Origin: JANQPX01 sp965222015
GTDB lineage: Bacteria; Pseudomonadota; Alphaproteobacteria; Geminicoccales; Geminicoccaceae
DNA: 64,000 bases
Assembly: GCA_965222015.1 (NCBI GenBank)
Contig: CBDCTL010000024.1
Coordinates: 1,612,001-1,676,000 of the forward strand
Direction: 5' to 3'
The notes under the pieces are model-generated. The model worked only from the letters and a program-made list of their open reading frames with translations. It was not told where the DNA came from and made no database searches. Shown here in pieces: positions 52,101 through 61,028 of the stretch (position 1 is the stretch's first letter; each line of letters begins with the position of its first letter). The translations under genes and the position numbers were made by a program.

Positions 52101-53384
52101 ATGTCACTTCTTCTCGGCTGCATCGCCGACGATTTCACCGGCGCCACCGATCTCGCCAGCATGCTGGTGCAGGGCGGCATGCGCACCGTGCAGCTGATCG
52201 GCGTGCCCGAAGGGCCGATCGAGGTCGGCGACGCCCAGGCGATCGTGGTGGCGCTCAAATCCCGCACCATCCCGGCCGAGGACGCGAGCCGCCAGTCGCT
52301 GGACGCGCTGGCCTGGCTGCAAGGGCAGGGGGCGCGGCAGATCCTCTTTAAGTATTGCTCGACCTTCGATTCCACCGACGACGGCAATATCGGGCAGGTC
52401 TCCGAGGCGCTGATGGAGGCGCTCGATACCGATTTCGCCATCGCCTGTCCGGCCTTTCCCGAGAACGGCCGCACGGTCTATCAGGGCCATCTGTTCGTCG
52501 GTGACCGGCTCTTGTCCGAAAGCTCGATGCGCCACCACCCGCTGACGCCCATGACCGACAGCGACCTGGTCGCGGTGCTCGGTCGGCAGAGCCGCGAGAA
52601 GGTCGGGCTTCTGCCCCACGACGTCGTCGATCGAGGGCCGGACGCGATCCGGGACGCGATCGCCGATCTTCGGACCTTCGGCGTGCGTCAGGCGATCGCG
52701 GATGCGATCGTCGATCGTCACCTGATCGCGCTCGGCCAGGCCGCGGACGAGCTTAAGCTGATCACCGGCGGTTCCGGCATCGCCATGGGCCTGCCCGACG
52801 TTTTTCGCAGCAAGGGTCTGCTCGCCTCGTCGGGTTCCGCCGATCGGCTGCCGGTGGTCGATGGGGCGTCTGCCGTGCTCGCCGGGAGCTGCTCGGCGGC
52901 GACACTCGCCCAGATCGAGCGCTTCGACGGGCCGTCGCACCGGCTCGACGTGCGGGCACTCTGCCGGGGCGAGGACGAGGCTGGCCGGGGGCTCGAATTC
53001 GCGGCCGCGAAACTCGGCGACCGGCCCGTGCTGATCAGTGCTTCGGCCTCGCCCGAGGAGGTGAAGGCCGTGCAGGCCGACTTCGGGCGGGAGCAGGCGG
53101 GTGCTGCCGTGGAGGCGGCGATGGCGGCGATCGCGCTCGGTCTTCGCGAAAAGGGCGTGCGCCGCTTCGTGCTCGCGGGCGGCGAGACGTCGGGCGCGAT
53201 CGTTTCCGCTTTCGGCGTCAAGGGGCTGCAGATCGGGCCGGTGATCGACCCCGGCGTGCCCTGGACCGCGAGCCTCGACGAGCCGCGGCTGGCGCTCGCC
53301 CTGAAATCCGGCAATTTCGGCGGACCTGATTTTTTCACCAAAGCGTTCCGCGAGCTTGATCGTATGGCGGAGGTGTCGGCGTGA
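52101..53384 (+). CDS. otnK: 3-oxo-tetronate kinase
   Basis: 427-residue kinase of the DUF1537/four-carbon acid sugar kinase family, which phosphorylates 3-oxo-tetronate at C4. N-terminal substrate domain with CIADDFTGATDLASML and FKYCSTFDSTDDGNIG; C-terminal nucleotide domain with LAGGETSGAIVSAFG and LALKSGNFGGPDFF. The pathway, known from tetronate catabolism, runs dehydrogenase, isomerase OtnI, OtnK, OtnC. The stop overlaps otnC by GTGA. OtnI was not found in the window. Confidence 0.94.
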   Translation: MSLLLGCIADDFTGATDLASMLVQGGMRTVQLIGVPEGPIEVGDAQAIVVALKSRTIPAEDASRQSLDALAWLQGQGARQILFKYCSTFDSTDDGNIGQVSEALMEALDTDFAIACPAFPENGRTVYQGHLFVGDRLLSESSMRHHPLTPMTDSDLVAVLGRQSREKVGLLPHDVVDRGPDAIRDAIADLRTFGVRQAIADAIVDRHLIALGQAADELKLITGGSGIAMGLPDVFRSKGLLASSGSADRLPVVDGASAVLAGSCSAATLAQIERFDGPSHRLDVRALCRGEDEAGRGLEFAAAKLGDRPVLISASASPEEVKAVQADFGREQAGAAVEAAMAAIALGLREKGVRRFVLAGGETSGAIVSAFGVKGLQIGPVIDPGVPWTASLDEPRLALALKSGNFGGPDFFTKAFRELDRMAEVSA

Positions 53385-54019
53385 GCGGGGAGGCGGCGCT
53401 CCGCGAGGAGATCGCCGAGCTCGGCCGCATGCTCGCCGGGCTCGGCCTCTCCCATGGCAGCACCGGCAATATCAGTGCCCGCCTGGACGACGGCTGGCTG
53501 CTCACCCCCACCAATTCCCGCCTCGGCCGCCTCGATCCGGCTGATATCGCCAAGCTGGACGAGGCGGGAAACCATTTGAGCGGCGGCAAGCCGTCGAAAG
53601 AGGCGTTTTTGCACCGATGCGTCTACGACATGCGCCCGGACGACCGGGCGATCGTGCATCTGCATTCGACCCATTCCGTGGCCGTGTCCTGCCTGGACGG
53701 CCTCGACGCGGCGAACTGCATGCCGCCGCTCACGGCGTACTATGTGATGCGGGTCGGCAGGCTGCCCCTGGTGCCCTATTTCCCGCCGGGCGACGAGCGC
53801 CTGGCCGCGGCGGTCCGTCAGGTCGCCGAGCGCCATGCGTCGGTGCTGCTCGCCAATCACGGCCCGGTGGTGGCCGGCAGGAGTCTGGATGGTGCGGCGG
53901 GCGCGATCGAGGAGCTGGAGGCGACCGCGAAGCTCTACCTTCTGCTGCAGGATCGGGCGACCCGGCCGCTGAACGAGGACGACGTTGCCGAGCTGAACCG
54001 CCGCTTTCCCAGGAACTGA
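53381..54019 (+). CDS. otnC: 3-oxo-tetronate 4-phosphate decarboxylase
   Basis: 212-residue class II aldolase-family zinc enzyme yielding dihydroxyacetone phosphate. HGSTGNISARL, the base Glu in PSKEAFLH, HLHSTHSVAVS (two zinc His) and LLANHGPVVAG (third His) are all present. GTG start overlaps the otnK stop. Together with otnK and denD it forms a minimal tetronate module feeding glycolysis. Confidence 0.93.
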   Translation: MSGEAALREEIAELGRMLAGLGLSHGSTGNISARLDDGWLLTPTNSRLGRLDPADIAKLDEAGNHLSGGKPSKEAFLHRCVYDMRPDDRAIVHLHSTHSVAVSCLDGLDAANCMPPLTAYYVMRVGRLPLVPYFPPGDERLAAAVRQVAERHASVLLANHGPVVAGRSLDGAAGAIEELEATAKLYLLLQDRATRPLNEDDVAELNRRFPRN

Positions 54020-54041
54020 AGGCCCAGGAACCGAGTGCCCG

Positions 54042-54377
54042 CTACGCGCCCCGATAGGCCTCGGCCATGCGCAGCCGAAGCGCCGCGGCACCATCGCCGG
54101 CAGCGGGCAGGGCGACTGCGGGCTCCGTCTCCGACCCTGCCTGCATGGCCAGAACCGCCAGGTCCGGCGCGATCAGCGGCGAGACCGCGCCGCCTGCCGG
54201 CGCGGTTTCCACCGCTCCCGGAGACGGCGCGCTCGCGTCCGGAGACGGCGCCTTGAGGTCGTTCCGCTCGGCCTGATCGGCGCGGCTTTTCGCGACGTCG
54301 ATCGCCTGGTTTTCCGCCCTTCGCCCTTCGCAGGACGGGCAGTAGTCAATCGGCGGCATGAGCGAGACGGGTGTCAT
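54042..54377 (-). CDS. Unknown small protein with CPSC motif
   Basis: 111-residue protein from ATG 54377 (GGAAGAGC ahead). Near its start CPSC could bind zinc; the rest is Ala/Pro/Glu-rich and low complexity (DASAPSPGAVETAPAGG), ending LRLRMAEAYRGA. No family recognised and no signal peptide. It is convergent with otnC by 22 bp. Coding is plausible but not certain. Confidence 0.5.
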   Translation of the reverse strand: MTPVSLMPPIDYCPSCEGRRAENQAIDVAKSRADQAERNDLKAPSPDASAPSPGAVETAPAGGAVSPLIAPDLAVLAMQAGSETEPAVALPAAGDGAAALRLRMAEAYRGA

Positions 54378-54462
54378 CGAAGCTCTTCCGGCATGCCCTG
54401 TTCGGCCTTCAGCGCAGGGCCGCAAGTCTAGCCGCATTTTCTTGCCGGATGCTTAACGAACC

Positions 54463-55044
54463 TCACGCCGCGCGGCCGCCTGCGGATCGCCTGCCCGGCT
54501 CGGGCCGCGCCGTCGGCATCAGGAAGATCGCCGAGAACAGGCGGCGGATGTCCGACATGGCGTGCGGCCTGACCGAGGCCCAGTCGTCCGGGCCCGCCTC
54601 GGGCAGCCGGTTCTCCTGCCACATGGTCTCGGTGAACTTCTGGCCCTGTTTGATCAGCGCGTAGAAGGCGTCCTGGGTCTTTCGATCATAGGGCTTGGGA
54701 TCGGTTTCCCCGTGCCGCGGCGTCGGCGTCATCAGCGGCACCCAGCGCCAGCTCTCGTCCCAGGCGATCATCGCCTGCAGGAATTGCGCATTGGCGAGGT
54801 GGGTCTGCTTGCGCGACAGCAGCGCGAAGGCCTGGTTGCTGCGGCTGGCGGCGAGCCTCGGGTCGCCGCGCTCGAAATGGCGCTCGGCGATCTCCAGCCC
54901 GCGGGCCCACTGAGCGCGGGCTTTCTCCGAGTCCCTCGCTCGGAAGGCAAGAAGCGCCTGCTCCTGGCAGCGCTCCCAGGTCAGATCGATGGTGTTGCGG
55001 TTGGCGAGGGAGCGGCTGCGTGCGGCTTCGATGGAAATCGCCAT
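54463..55044 (-). CDS. Unknown helical protein, TPR-like
   Basis: 193-residue protein from ATG 55044, with GGAGGGG upstream. The helical repeats ARDSEKARAQWARGLEIAE, FERGDPRLAASRSNQAFALL and HLANAQFLQAMIAWDES look like tetratricopeptide units. An extended tail contains FYALIKQGQKFTETMWQENR. Function unknown. An AT-rich 117-bp spacer lies upstream, so it probably has its own promoter. Confidence 0.65.
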   Translation of the reverse strand: MAISIEAARSRSLANRNTIDLTWERCQEQALLAFRARDSEKARAQWARGLEIAERHFERGDPRLAASRSNQAFALLSRKQTHLANAQFLQAMIAWDESWRWVPLMTPTPRHGETDPKPYDRKTQDAFYALIKQGQKFTETMWQENRLPEAGPDDWASVRPHAMSDIRRLFSAIFLMPTARPEPGRRSAGGRAA

Positions 55045-55059
55045 GTAAAACCCCTCCAA

Positions 55060-55176
55060 AAGGCAGGCATCGTCATGTGTCTGTGTTTCTTATAACTCAA
55101 ATATCTCTAAAATACAAAATAAAAATGAAAGATTTATTTAACAATTAAAATTAACGATTAATGACAATAACTGTTC
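55060..55176. promoter_or_regulatory. AT-rich divergent promoter region
   Basis: About 117 bp of strongly AT-rich DNA (runs such as AAAATACAAAATAAAAATG and TTATTTAACAATTAAAATTA) between the divergent TPR-like and PPOX-family genes, in contrast to the GC-rich flanks. Likely holds both promoters; exact boxes cannot be set. Confidence 0.5.
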
Positions 55177-55278
55177 TTGATCTATCGGCCATGCCGGTCA
55201 GACGTCTCCTTTGACCATGTCGAACGTCTATGGTTACCTCATATGTACCGGGCGGGCGAAGCGGAGGAGGAGCGGGTC

Positions 55279-55965
55279 ATGGCCGAGCACGAGGGGGGCG
55301 AGCACGCAGGAGCCGAACGTGCGACCACCGACGCCGTCGAGAACGAAGCCGCGCTCAGGGCGCTCTATGGCAAGCCGGGCCGTCTCGCGTTGATGAAGGA
55401 ACTCGATCATCTCGACCGCAACTGCCGACGCTTCATCGAGCTATCGCCCTTCTTCTGCATCGGCACCACCGGCAAAGACGGCCGCGCCGACAATTCACCG
55501 CGCGGCGACGCGCCGGGCTTCGTCCGGGTCGAGGACGAGAAGACCCTGCTGATTCCCGACCGGCCCGGCAACAACCGGATCGATACGCTCGCCAACATCG
55601 TGCACCGGCCGGCGGTCGGCCTGCTGTTCTTCGTTCCGGGCTTCGCCGAGACGCTCAGGGTCAACGGCCGGGCCCGGCTGCTCACCGCGCCCGATCTGCT
55701 CGCCCGCTTCGGGGTGAACGGCCGCCTGCCGCGCCTCGTGATCGAGGTCACGGTCGACGAGGCCTTCCTGCAATGCTCGAAGGCGCTGATCCGCTCGCAC
55801 CTCTGGCAGGAGGAGGCCAAGGTCGACCGCAAGACCCTGCCGTCGCTCGGCCGCATGATCGCCGATGTGGTCGACGCGAAGACCGACGGAGCCAAGGCGG
55901 ATGCGGCCGTGGTCGAAGGCTACGACGACATGATCGACCGAAATATCAAAGATGAACTCTACTGA
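55279..55965 (+). CDS. Pyridoxamine 5'-phosphate oxidase-fold protein
   Basis: 228-residue flavin-binding protein of the PPOX split-barrel superfamily from ATG 55279, with GGAGGAGG upstream; ATG 55243 is possible. The N-terminus is Glu-rich. Core motifs SPFFCIGTTGKDGRADNSPR, GNNRIDTLANIVHRPAVGLL and GFAETLRVNGRARL match the group often called general stress or F420/FMN-linked PPOX proteins. Substrate unknown. An ABC transporter operon follows 150 bp later. Confidence 0.8.
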   Translation: MAEHEGGEHAGAERATTDAVENEAALRALYGKPGRLALMKELDHLDRNCRRFIELSPFFCIGTTGKDGRADNSPRGDAPGFVRVEDEKTLLIPDRPGNNRIDTLANIVHRPAVGLLFFVPGFAETLRVNGRARLLTAPDLLARFGVNGRLPRLVIEVTVDEAFLQCSKALIRSHLWQEEAKVDRKTLPSLGRMIADVVDAKTDGAKADAAVVEGYDDMIDRNIKDELY

Positions 55966-56117
55966 GAGCGGGATGGACGTGATACAGGCGCAACAGAGTG
56001 TCGCAATTCGTTGTTTCTATTTCGGCGATCTTTTGCACTAATGTGGTGTCGCTCCGCCCGCTCGCGGGGCGGCAGGGCCGGAAAGGCCGGTGAATCGTAA
56101 AAGGGAGAGCGGACGGT

Positions 56118-57212
56118 TTGGCTGACAATGACGCCTATGTGCGCTTCGAGAACGTGCAGAAGAGTTACGACGGCGAAACACTGGTCGTCAAAAACCTGAA
56201 TCTGGACGTGGCCGAGGGCGAGTTCCTGACCATGCTCGGCCCGAGCGGGTCCGGCAAGACCACCTGTCTGATGATGCTCGCCGGCTTCGAGATCGCCACC
56301 CATGGCGAGATCGTCCTGGACGGCCAGCCGATCAACAACGTGCCGCCGCACAAGCGCAATATCGGCATGGTGTTCCAGAACTATGCGCTGTTTCCGCATA
56401 TGACCATCAGCGAGAACCTCGCTTTTCCGCTGGAAGTGCGCGGGATGGACAAGTCGGAGGTGCAGAGCCGGGTGAAGCGTGCGCTCGACATGGTCCAGCT
56501 CGGCGAGTTCGGTCACCGGCGGCCGGCGCAGCTTTCGGGCGGCCAGCAGCAGCGCGTCGCGGTGGCGCGGGCGCTGGTGTTCGAGCCGAAGCTGGTGCTG
56601 ATGGACGAGCCGCTCGGCGCGCTCGACAAGCAACTCAGGGAGCAGATGCAGTACGAGATCAAGCACATTCACGAAAATCTCGGCGTCACCGTGGTCTACG
56701 TCACCCACGACCAGAGCGAGGCGCTGACCATGTCGAACCGGATCGCGGTGTTCAACGATGGCGTGATCCAGCAGCTCGCCCCGCCCGAGGATCTCTACGA
56801 GCGCCCGGAAAACGCCTTCGTCGCCCAGTTCATCGGCGAGAACAACAAGATCGCCGGCAAGATCAAGGGCTTCAACGGCAAGACCTGCCGGGTCGAGGTG
56901 GAGGGCGGCGAAGTCGAAGCGCTCGCGGTCAATGTCCGCGAGGGCGACACCGACACGCTCTTGTCGCTCAGGCCGGAGCGGGTCACCATCAACCCCGAAA
57001 ATGGCCACTACGCCAACGTGTTCGACGCGAGGGTCGAGGAACAGATCTATCTCGGCGACCACATGCGTACCCGGGTGACCGTTTGTGGCCATGACGATTT
57101 TATCGTCAAGGTCCCGAACGCTGCAGGGCACGTGCATATCGAGCCGGGTGACGAGGTGAAAATCGGCTGGCATGCCGAAGACTGCCGGGCGCTGGACGCG
57201 CTGCCCAATTGA
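56118..57212 (+). CDS. Polyamine-type ABC transporter ATPase
   Basis: 364-residue PotA-like ATPase from TTG 56118 (GGGAGAG upstream). Walker A LGPSGSGKTTC, Q-loop VFQNYALFPHM, signature LSGGQQQRVAVARAL, Walker B LVLMDEPLGALD, switch VTHDQSEAL, and a C-terminal TOBE-like domain (about 285-360). It powers the importer encoded by the two permease genes and the binding protein just downstream. A hairpin-rich leader (CCGCCC/GGGCGG near 56056-56075) precedes it. Confidence 0.93.
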   Translation: MADNDAYVRFENVQKSYDGETLVVKNLNLDVAEGEFLTMLGPSGSGKTTCLMMLAGFEIATHGEIVLDGQPINNVPPHKRNIGMVFQNYALFPHMTISENLAFPLEVRGMDKSEVQSRVKRALDMVQLGEFGHRRPAQLSGGQQQRVAVARALVFEPKLVLMDEPLGALDKQLREQMQYEIKHIHENLGVTVVYVTHDQSEALTMSNRIAVFNDGVIQQLAPPEDLYERPENAFVAQFIGENNKIAGKIKGFNGKTCRVEVEGGEVEALAVNVREGDTDTLLSLRPERVTINPENGHYANVFDARVEEQIYLGDHMRTRVTVCGHDDFIVKVPNAAGHVHIEPGDEVKIGWHAEDCRALDALPN

Positions 57213-57314
57213 CCGGGTATGGGGGTGCCGTCAGATGACCCGGATTCTCGCCATTCCCGAGAGTTTGTGCTTATGTCAACGCCAACAACCGCGAAGCAAC
57301 CAAGGGAGCTATCG

Positions 57315-58392
57315 ATGACTTTTCGTACCATTCTGCTTGGCAGCGCAGCCACCGCGCTGCTCGCCGGCACCGCAAGCGCCAACGATCTGACCGTGGTCAG
57401 CTGGGGCGGCGCCTACACCAAGAGCCAGGTCGAGGCCTATCACAAGCCCTGGATGGAGAAGACCGGCAAGACCATCATCTCCGAGGACTACAATGGCGGT
57501 CTCGCCGAGGTGAAGGCGCAGGTCGAAGCGGGCAACGTCACCTGGGATCTGGTCGATCTCGAGCTGTCGGATGCCGTGCGCGGCTGCGACGAGGGGCTGC
57601 TGGAGGAGATCGATCCTTCCATCCTGCCGCCTGGCGCCGACGGCACGCCCGCCGAAGAGGACTTCATCGAGGGTGCCATTAACGACTGCGCCATCGCCAA
57701 CATCGTGTGGTCGACCATCTACGCCTATGACGCATCGGTGCTGACCGACAAGCAGCCGACCTCCATGGCCGACTTCTTCGACCTCGAGGCCTTCCCCGGC
57801 AAGCGCGGCATGAGGAAGAGCCCGAAGGCCAATCTGGAAATGGCACTGGTGGCCGACGGCGTGCCGGTCGATCAGGTCTACGAGGTGCTCGACACCGACG
57901 AGGGCATCGACCAGGCGTTCGCCAAGCTCGACAGCATCAAGAACGAGGTGGTCTGGTGGGAAGCCGGCGCCCAGCCGCCGCAGCTCCTGGCCGACGGCGA
58001 GGTGGTGATGACCACCGCCTATAACGGCCGCATCTTCAACGCCGCGATCGGCGAGGACCAGGACTTCGAGATCGTCTGGGACGGCCAGGTGCTCGACTTC
58101 GACCTCTGGGCCATTCCGAAGGGTGCGCCGAACATGGAGAACGCCCTCGACTTCCTGGTGTTCTCCACGGAGACCGAGCAGCTCGCCAACCAGGCCAGCT
58201 GGATCTCCTACGGCCCGGCGAGAAGGTCCTCCAGCCCGCTGGTCGGCCTCTACAATGACGGCGAGACCGAGATGGGCCCGCACATGCCGACCGCGGACGA
58301 ATATGGAAACCGCGATGGTCAACAATTACGAGTTCTGGGCCGACAACCAGGACGAGCTGGACGAGCGCTTCAGCGCCTGGCTCGCCCAGTAG
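57315..58392 (+). pseudogene. Polyamine-type ABC binding protein, C-terminal frameshift
   Basis: Periplasmic binding protein of the PotD type, about 359 residues if intact. Signal peptide from ATG 57315 (FRTILLGSAATALLAGTASA), then DLTVVSWGGAYTKSQVEAYH, DYNGGLAEVKAQVEAGNVTW and the typical ending GPHMPTADE. At about 58303 a two-base loss in an AT repeat throws the frame out; the family ending (ETAMVNNYEFWADNQDELDE, then RFSAWLAQ) follows in another frame up to the TAG at 58392. Without repair the frame runs through the hairpin to 58487. Probably functional in the real genome if the loss is an error. Confidence 0.8.
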
Positions 58393-58411
58393 CACCCGTC
58401 AGGGCGTGGAT

Positions 58412-58440
58412 GGGGGCGCTCGCCGATCTTGAGCGCCCCC
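58412..58440 (+). terminator. Intercistronic hairpin after the binding protein
   Basis: GGGGGCGCTC (58412-58421) and GAGCGCCCCC (58431-58440) form a 10-bp perfect stem with a 9-nt loop, 20 nt past the true binding-protein stop and 44 nt ahead of the permease ATG. No T-run follows. Such stems commonly raise binding-protein mRNA over permease mRNA. Confidence 0.75.
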
Positions 58441-58483
58441 GCCGCGCACCGTTCGCAACCGCCAGCCCGAGCGGACCGTCGCG

Positions 58484-59770
58484 ATGACCGACATGACCGC
58501 CAATGCAGCAGACAGCGCGCCGACCGCGTCCGGCGGGCAGGTTCTCGCCGCCGACGGCACCCCGCTCCGAAAAAAGCTCGCCCAGGCCCTGTTCATCAGC
58601 CGGCTGCGCGCCTTCGGCCTGGTGGCGCCGCTGCTCCTGTTCATTCTCGCGAGCTTCATCATCCCGATCGGCCTCCTGCTCTGGCAGGGCATCAGCAACA
58701 ACACCTATGCCAAGAACATGCCGGCGAGCGCCGAGGTTCTCGCCGACTGGGACGCCGAGACCGAGCCTGACGAGGCGATGTACGCGGCGCTGGTTCAGGA
58801 TCTGGTCACCGCGCGAGAAGACAAGACCATCGGCCAGGTCGCGACCCGCGTGAACCAGGAGCTGTCAGGCACGCGCTCGCTGTTCACGTCCACCGCGCGC
58901 AAGGCCAAGCGCATGGAAGCGCCGTTCAAGGAAGCGGTGCTCGATGCCGACGACGAATGGGGCGACATCGAGGTCTGGCAGGCGATGAAGGTCGCCGCCA
59001 ACAGCACCACGCCCGCCTTTCTCGCGGCGGCCGCCGACTTCGAGTACAAGGCGGACGGCAGCTTCGAGCGCCTGCCGGAACGCCAGCGCATCTATGTCTG
59101 GCTGTTCGTCAAGACGATCCTCGTCGCCCTCGCGGTCACCATCTTCTGCATTCTGCTCGGCTACCCCGTGGCCTATCTGCTCGCCCATCTGCCGGTGAAG
59201 ACCTCGAATCTTTTGATGATCCTGGTGCTTCTGCCCTTCTGGACCTCGCTTTTGGTCAGGACCACTGCCTGGATCGCGATGCTGCAGTCGGAAGGTGTCC
59301 TGAACGACCTCGCGGTCACCTTCGGCATCACCGGCGACGACCAGCGCTTCTCGCTGATCTACAACATGACCGGCACCCTGGTCGCCATGACCCACATCCT
59401 TCTGCCGTTCATGATCCTGCCGCTCTATTCGGTGATGAAGACCATCCCGCCCTCCTATATGCGCGCCGCGAAGTCCCTCGGCGCCACCAACTGGACCGCG
59501 TTCTGGCGGGTCTACGCGCCGCAGACGGTCCCCGGGATCGGCGCCGGCTCGCTGCTCGTCTTCATCCTGGCGATCGGCTACTACATCACGCCCGCCCTGG
59601 TCGGCGGCCAGGACGGTCAGCTCATCTCCAACTTCATCGCCTATCACATGCAGCGCTCACTGAACTGGTCGCTGGCCGCGGCGCTCGCGATCTACCTTCT
59701 GGTCGTGGTCCTGGCGCTCTACTGGATCTACGACCGCATCGTCGGCATCGACAACATGAAGCTAGGATGA
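58484..59770 (+). CDS. ABC transporter permease, PotB-like with periplasmic insert
   Basis: 428-residue inner-membrane permease. Helix 1 at about 43-63 is followed by a 120-residue hydrophilic insert (about 70-195) before helix 2; the remaining five helices and the EAA-type loop (AAKSLGATNWTAFWRVYAPQ) are typical of PotB/PotH. ATG 58484. The insert is larger than in the E. coli proteins. It pairs with the second permease downstream. Confidence 0.92.
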   Translation: MTDMTANAADSAPTASGGQVLAADGTPLRKKLAQALFISRLRAFGLVAPLLLFILASFIIPIGLLLWQGISNNTYAKNMPASAEVLADWDAETEPDEAMYAALVQDLVTAREDKTIGQVATRVNQELSGTRSLFTSTARKAKRMEAPFKEAVLDADDEWGDIEVWQAMKVAANSTTPAFLAAAADFEYKADGSFERLPERQRIYVWLFVKTILVALAVTIFCILLGYPVAYLLAHLPVKTSNLLMILVLLPFWTSLLVRTTAWIAMLQSEGVLNDLAVTFGITGDDQRFSLIYNMTGTLVAMTHILLPFMILPLYSVMKTIPPSYMRAAKSLGATNWTAFWRVYAPQTVPGIGAGSLLVFILAIGYYITPALVGGQDGQLISNFIAYHMQRSLNWSLAAALAIYLLVVVLALYWIYDRIVGIDNMKLG

Positions 59771-59780
59771 GTGGCATGAA

Positions 59781-59803
59781 TGGCATGGCCATCTCATTGA
59801 CTT
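59781..59803 (+). repeat. Short structured repeat, also at 63907-63929
   Basis: The 23-nt sequence beginning TGGCATGGCCATCTCATT recurs at 63907-63929 with two changes. Each copy can form ATGGC-ATG-GCCAT or GTGGC-ATG-GCCAC: the A-T pair of one is G-C in the other, so the pairing is kept. Both lie just after a transporter gene stop. A 10-bp inverted match (TCATTGACTT at 59794, AAGTCAATGA at 59924) spans the rest of the 177-bp gap. Confidence 0.5.
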
Positions 59804-59947
59804 CGGGGCAGGGCCCAGCGGAAACGATGTCATCCAGCGATAGGCATCGATTCCCGGCCAGCCACGTCACCGCTTCAAGGGCTGTCGGCAGCTGGTCGCC
59901 TGCGCCCAAGCAGAGTCTCCGTCAAGTCAATGAGGGGGTCACACCCC

Positions 59948-60859
59948 ATGAATGAGTTACCGCCTTATGCGAGCACGGGCGAGCGAGTCTGGTATTACGG
60001 CTTTCGCCTGATCTGCGCGGCGATCTTCATCTTTCTGATCACGCCGATCCTGATCATCCTGCCGCTCAGCTTCAACGCCGAACCCTATTTCAGCTTCACC
60101 CAGGGCATGATGAGCCTCGACCCGGACGCCTACAGCCTGCGCTGGTACAAGGACATCTTCGCGAACGGCATGGCCAATCCCAATGCGGAGGGCCTGGCCT
60201 GGTGGTCGGATATGTGGGCGAACGCCCAGTGGGTGCGCGCGATGAAGAACAGCTTCATCATCGGCATCGCCGCCACCCTGATCGCGACGGCGCTCGGCAC
60301 CCTTGCCGCGATCGGCCTGTCCCGTGCGGAAATGCCCTATCGCGGCGCCATCATGTCGATCCTGATCTCGCCGATGATCGTGCCGCTCGTCATCACCGCC
60401 GCCGGCATGTTTTACTTTTACAGTCAGATCAAGCTCAGCCAGACCTATCTCGGCGTCATCCTCGCCCACGCCGCGCTCGGCACCCCGTTCGTCATCATCA
60501 CCGTGACCGCGACCCTCGTCGGGTTCGACAACAGCCTCGTGCGCGCCGCCGCCTCGCTCGGCGCCAACCCGGTGCGCACCTTCTTCAAGGTGCAGATGCC
60601 GCTGATCATCCCGGGCGTGGTCTCAGGCGGCCTCTTCGCCTTCATCACCTCCTTCGACGAGGTGGTCGCCGTCCTGTTCCTCTCCGGCCCCGAGCAGCGC
60701 ACCATCCCGCGCCAGATGTGGTCCGGCATCCGCGAGCAGATCTCGCCGACCATCCTGGCGGTCGCCACCATCCTGGTGATCATCTCGATCGGCCTTCTGA
60801 CCGCGATGGAGCTTCTTCGCCGGCGGAACGAACGCCTGCGCGGAATCCGCCCGACCTGA
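59948..60859 (+). CDS. ABC transporter permease, PotC-like
   Basis: 303-residue second permease. Six predicted helices, first at about 20-45 (ICAAIFIFLITPILIILPLS), and the EAA loop AAASLGANPVRTFFKVQMPL before ITSFDEVVAVLFLSGP. ATG 59948, seven bases after GGGGGTC; the GTG 59930 would extend it without homology. Forms the membrane pore with the PotB-like protein; polyamine or related amine is the likely cargo. Confidence 0.93.
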   Translation: MNELPPYASTGERVWYYGFRLICAAIFIFLITPILIILPLSFNAEPYFSFTQGMMSLDPDAYSLRWYKDIFANGMANPNAEGLAWWSDMWANAQWVRAMKNSFIIGIAATLIATALGTLAAIGLSRAEMPYRGAIMSILISPMIVPLVITAAGMFYFYSQIKLSQTYLGVILAHAALGTPFVIITVTATLVGFDNSLVRAAASLGANPVRTFFKVQMPLIIPGVVSGGLFAFITSFDEVVAVLFLSGPEQRTIPRQMWSGIREQISPTILAVATILVIISIGLLTAMELLRRRNERLRGIRPT

Positions 60860-60885
60860 CGGGCCGGTCCTGTCCGCGACATGGA

Positions 60886-60903
60886 CGAAAAAGGCGTTTT
60901 TCG
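60886..60903 (+). terminator. Weak terminator after the transporter operon
   Basis: CGAAAAA (60886-60892) pairs with TTTTTCG (60897-60903) around a GGCG loop. Short, and its right arm supplies the T-run. It lies 27 nt after the permease stop. AT-rich sequence to 60960 may hold the promoter of the next gene. Confidence 0.35.
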
Positions 60904-61028
60904 ACGATCGCGAGTATTGTCACCTATAATATTAACCTATAAGTTGATTCTCGACGTTAAGGAATCGCTGCAAACCCAATAAATTCATCTGAAATTCGCT
61001 GAAGCCAGCTCTCCGAACCCGAGGTCAT

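Noticed and set aside
56050..56100. Riboswitch in the leader of the ABC transporter operon
   Set aside because: GC-rich hairpins are present but no known riboswitch core could be recognised.
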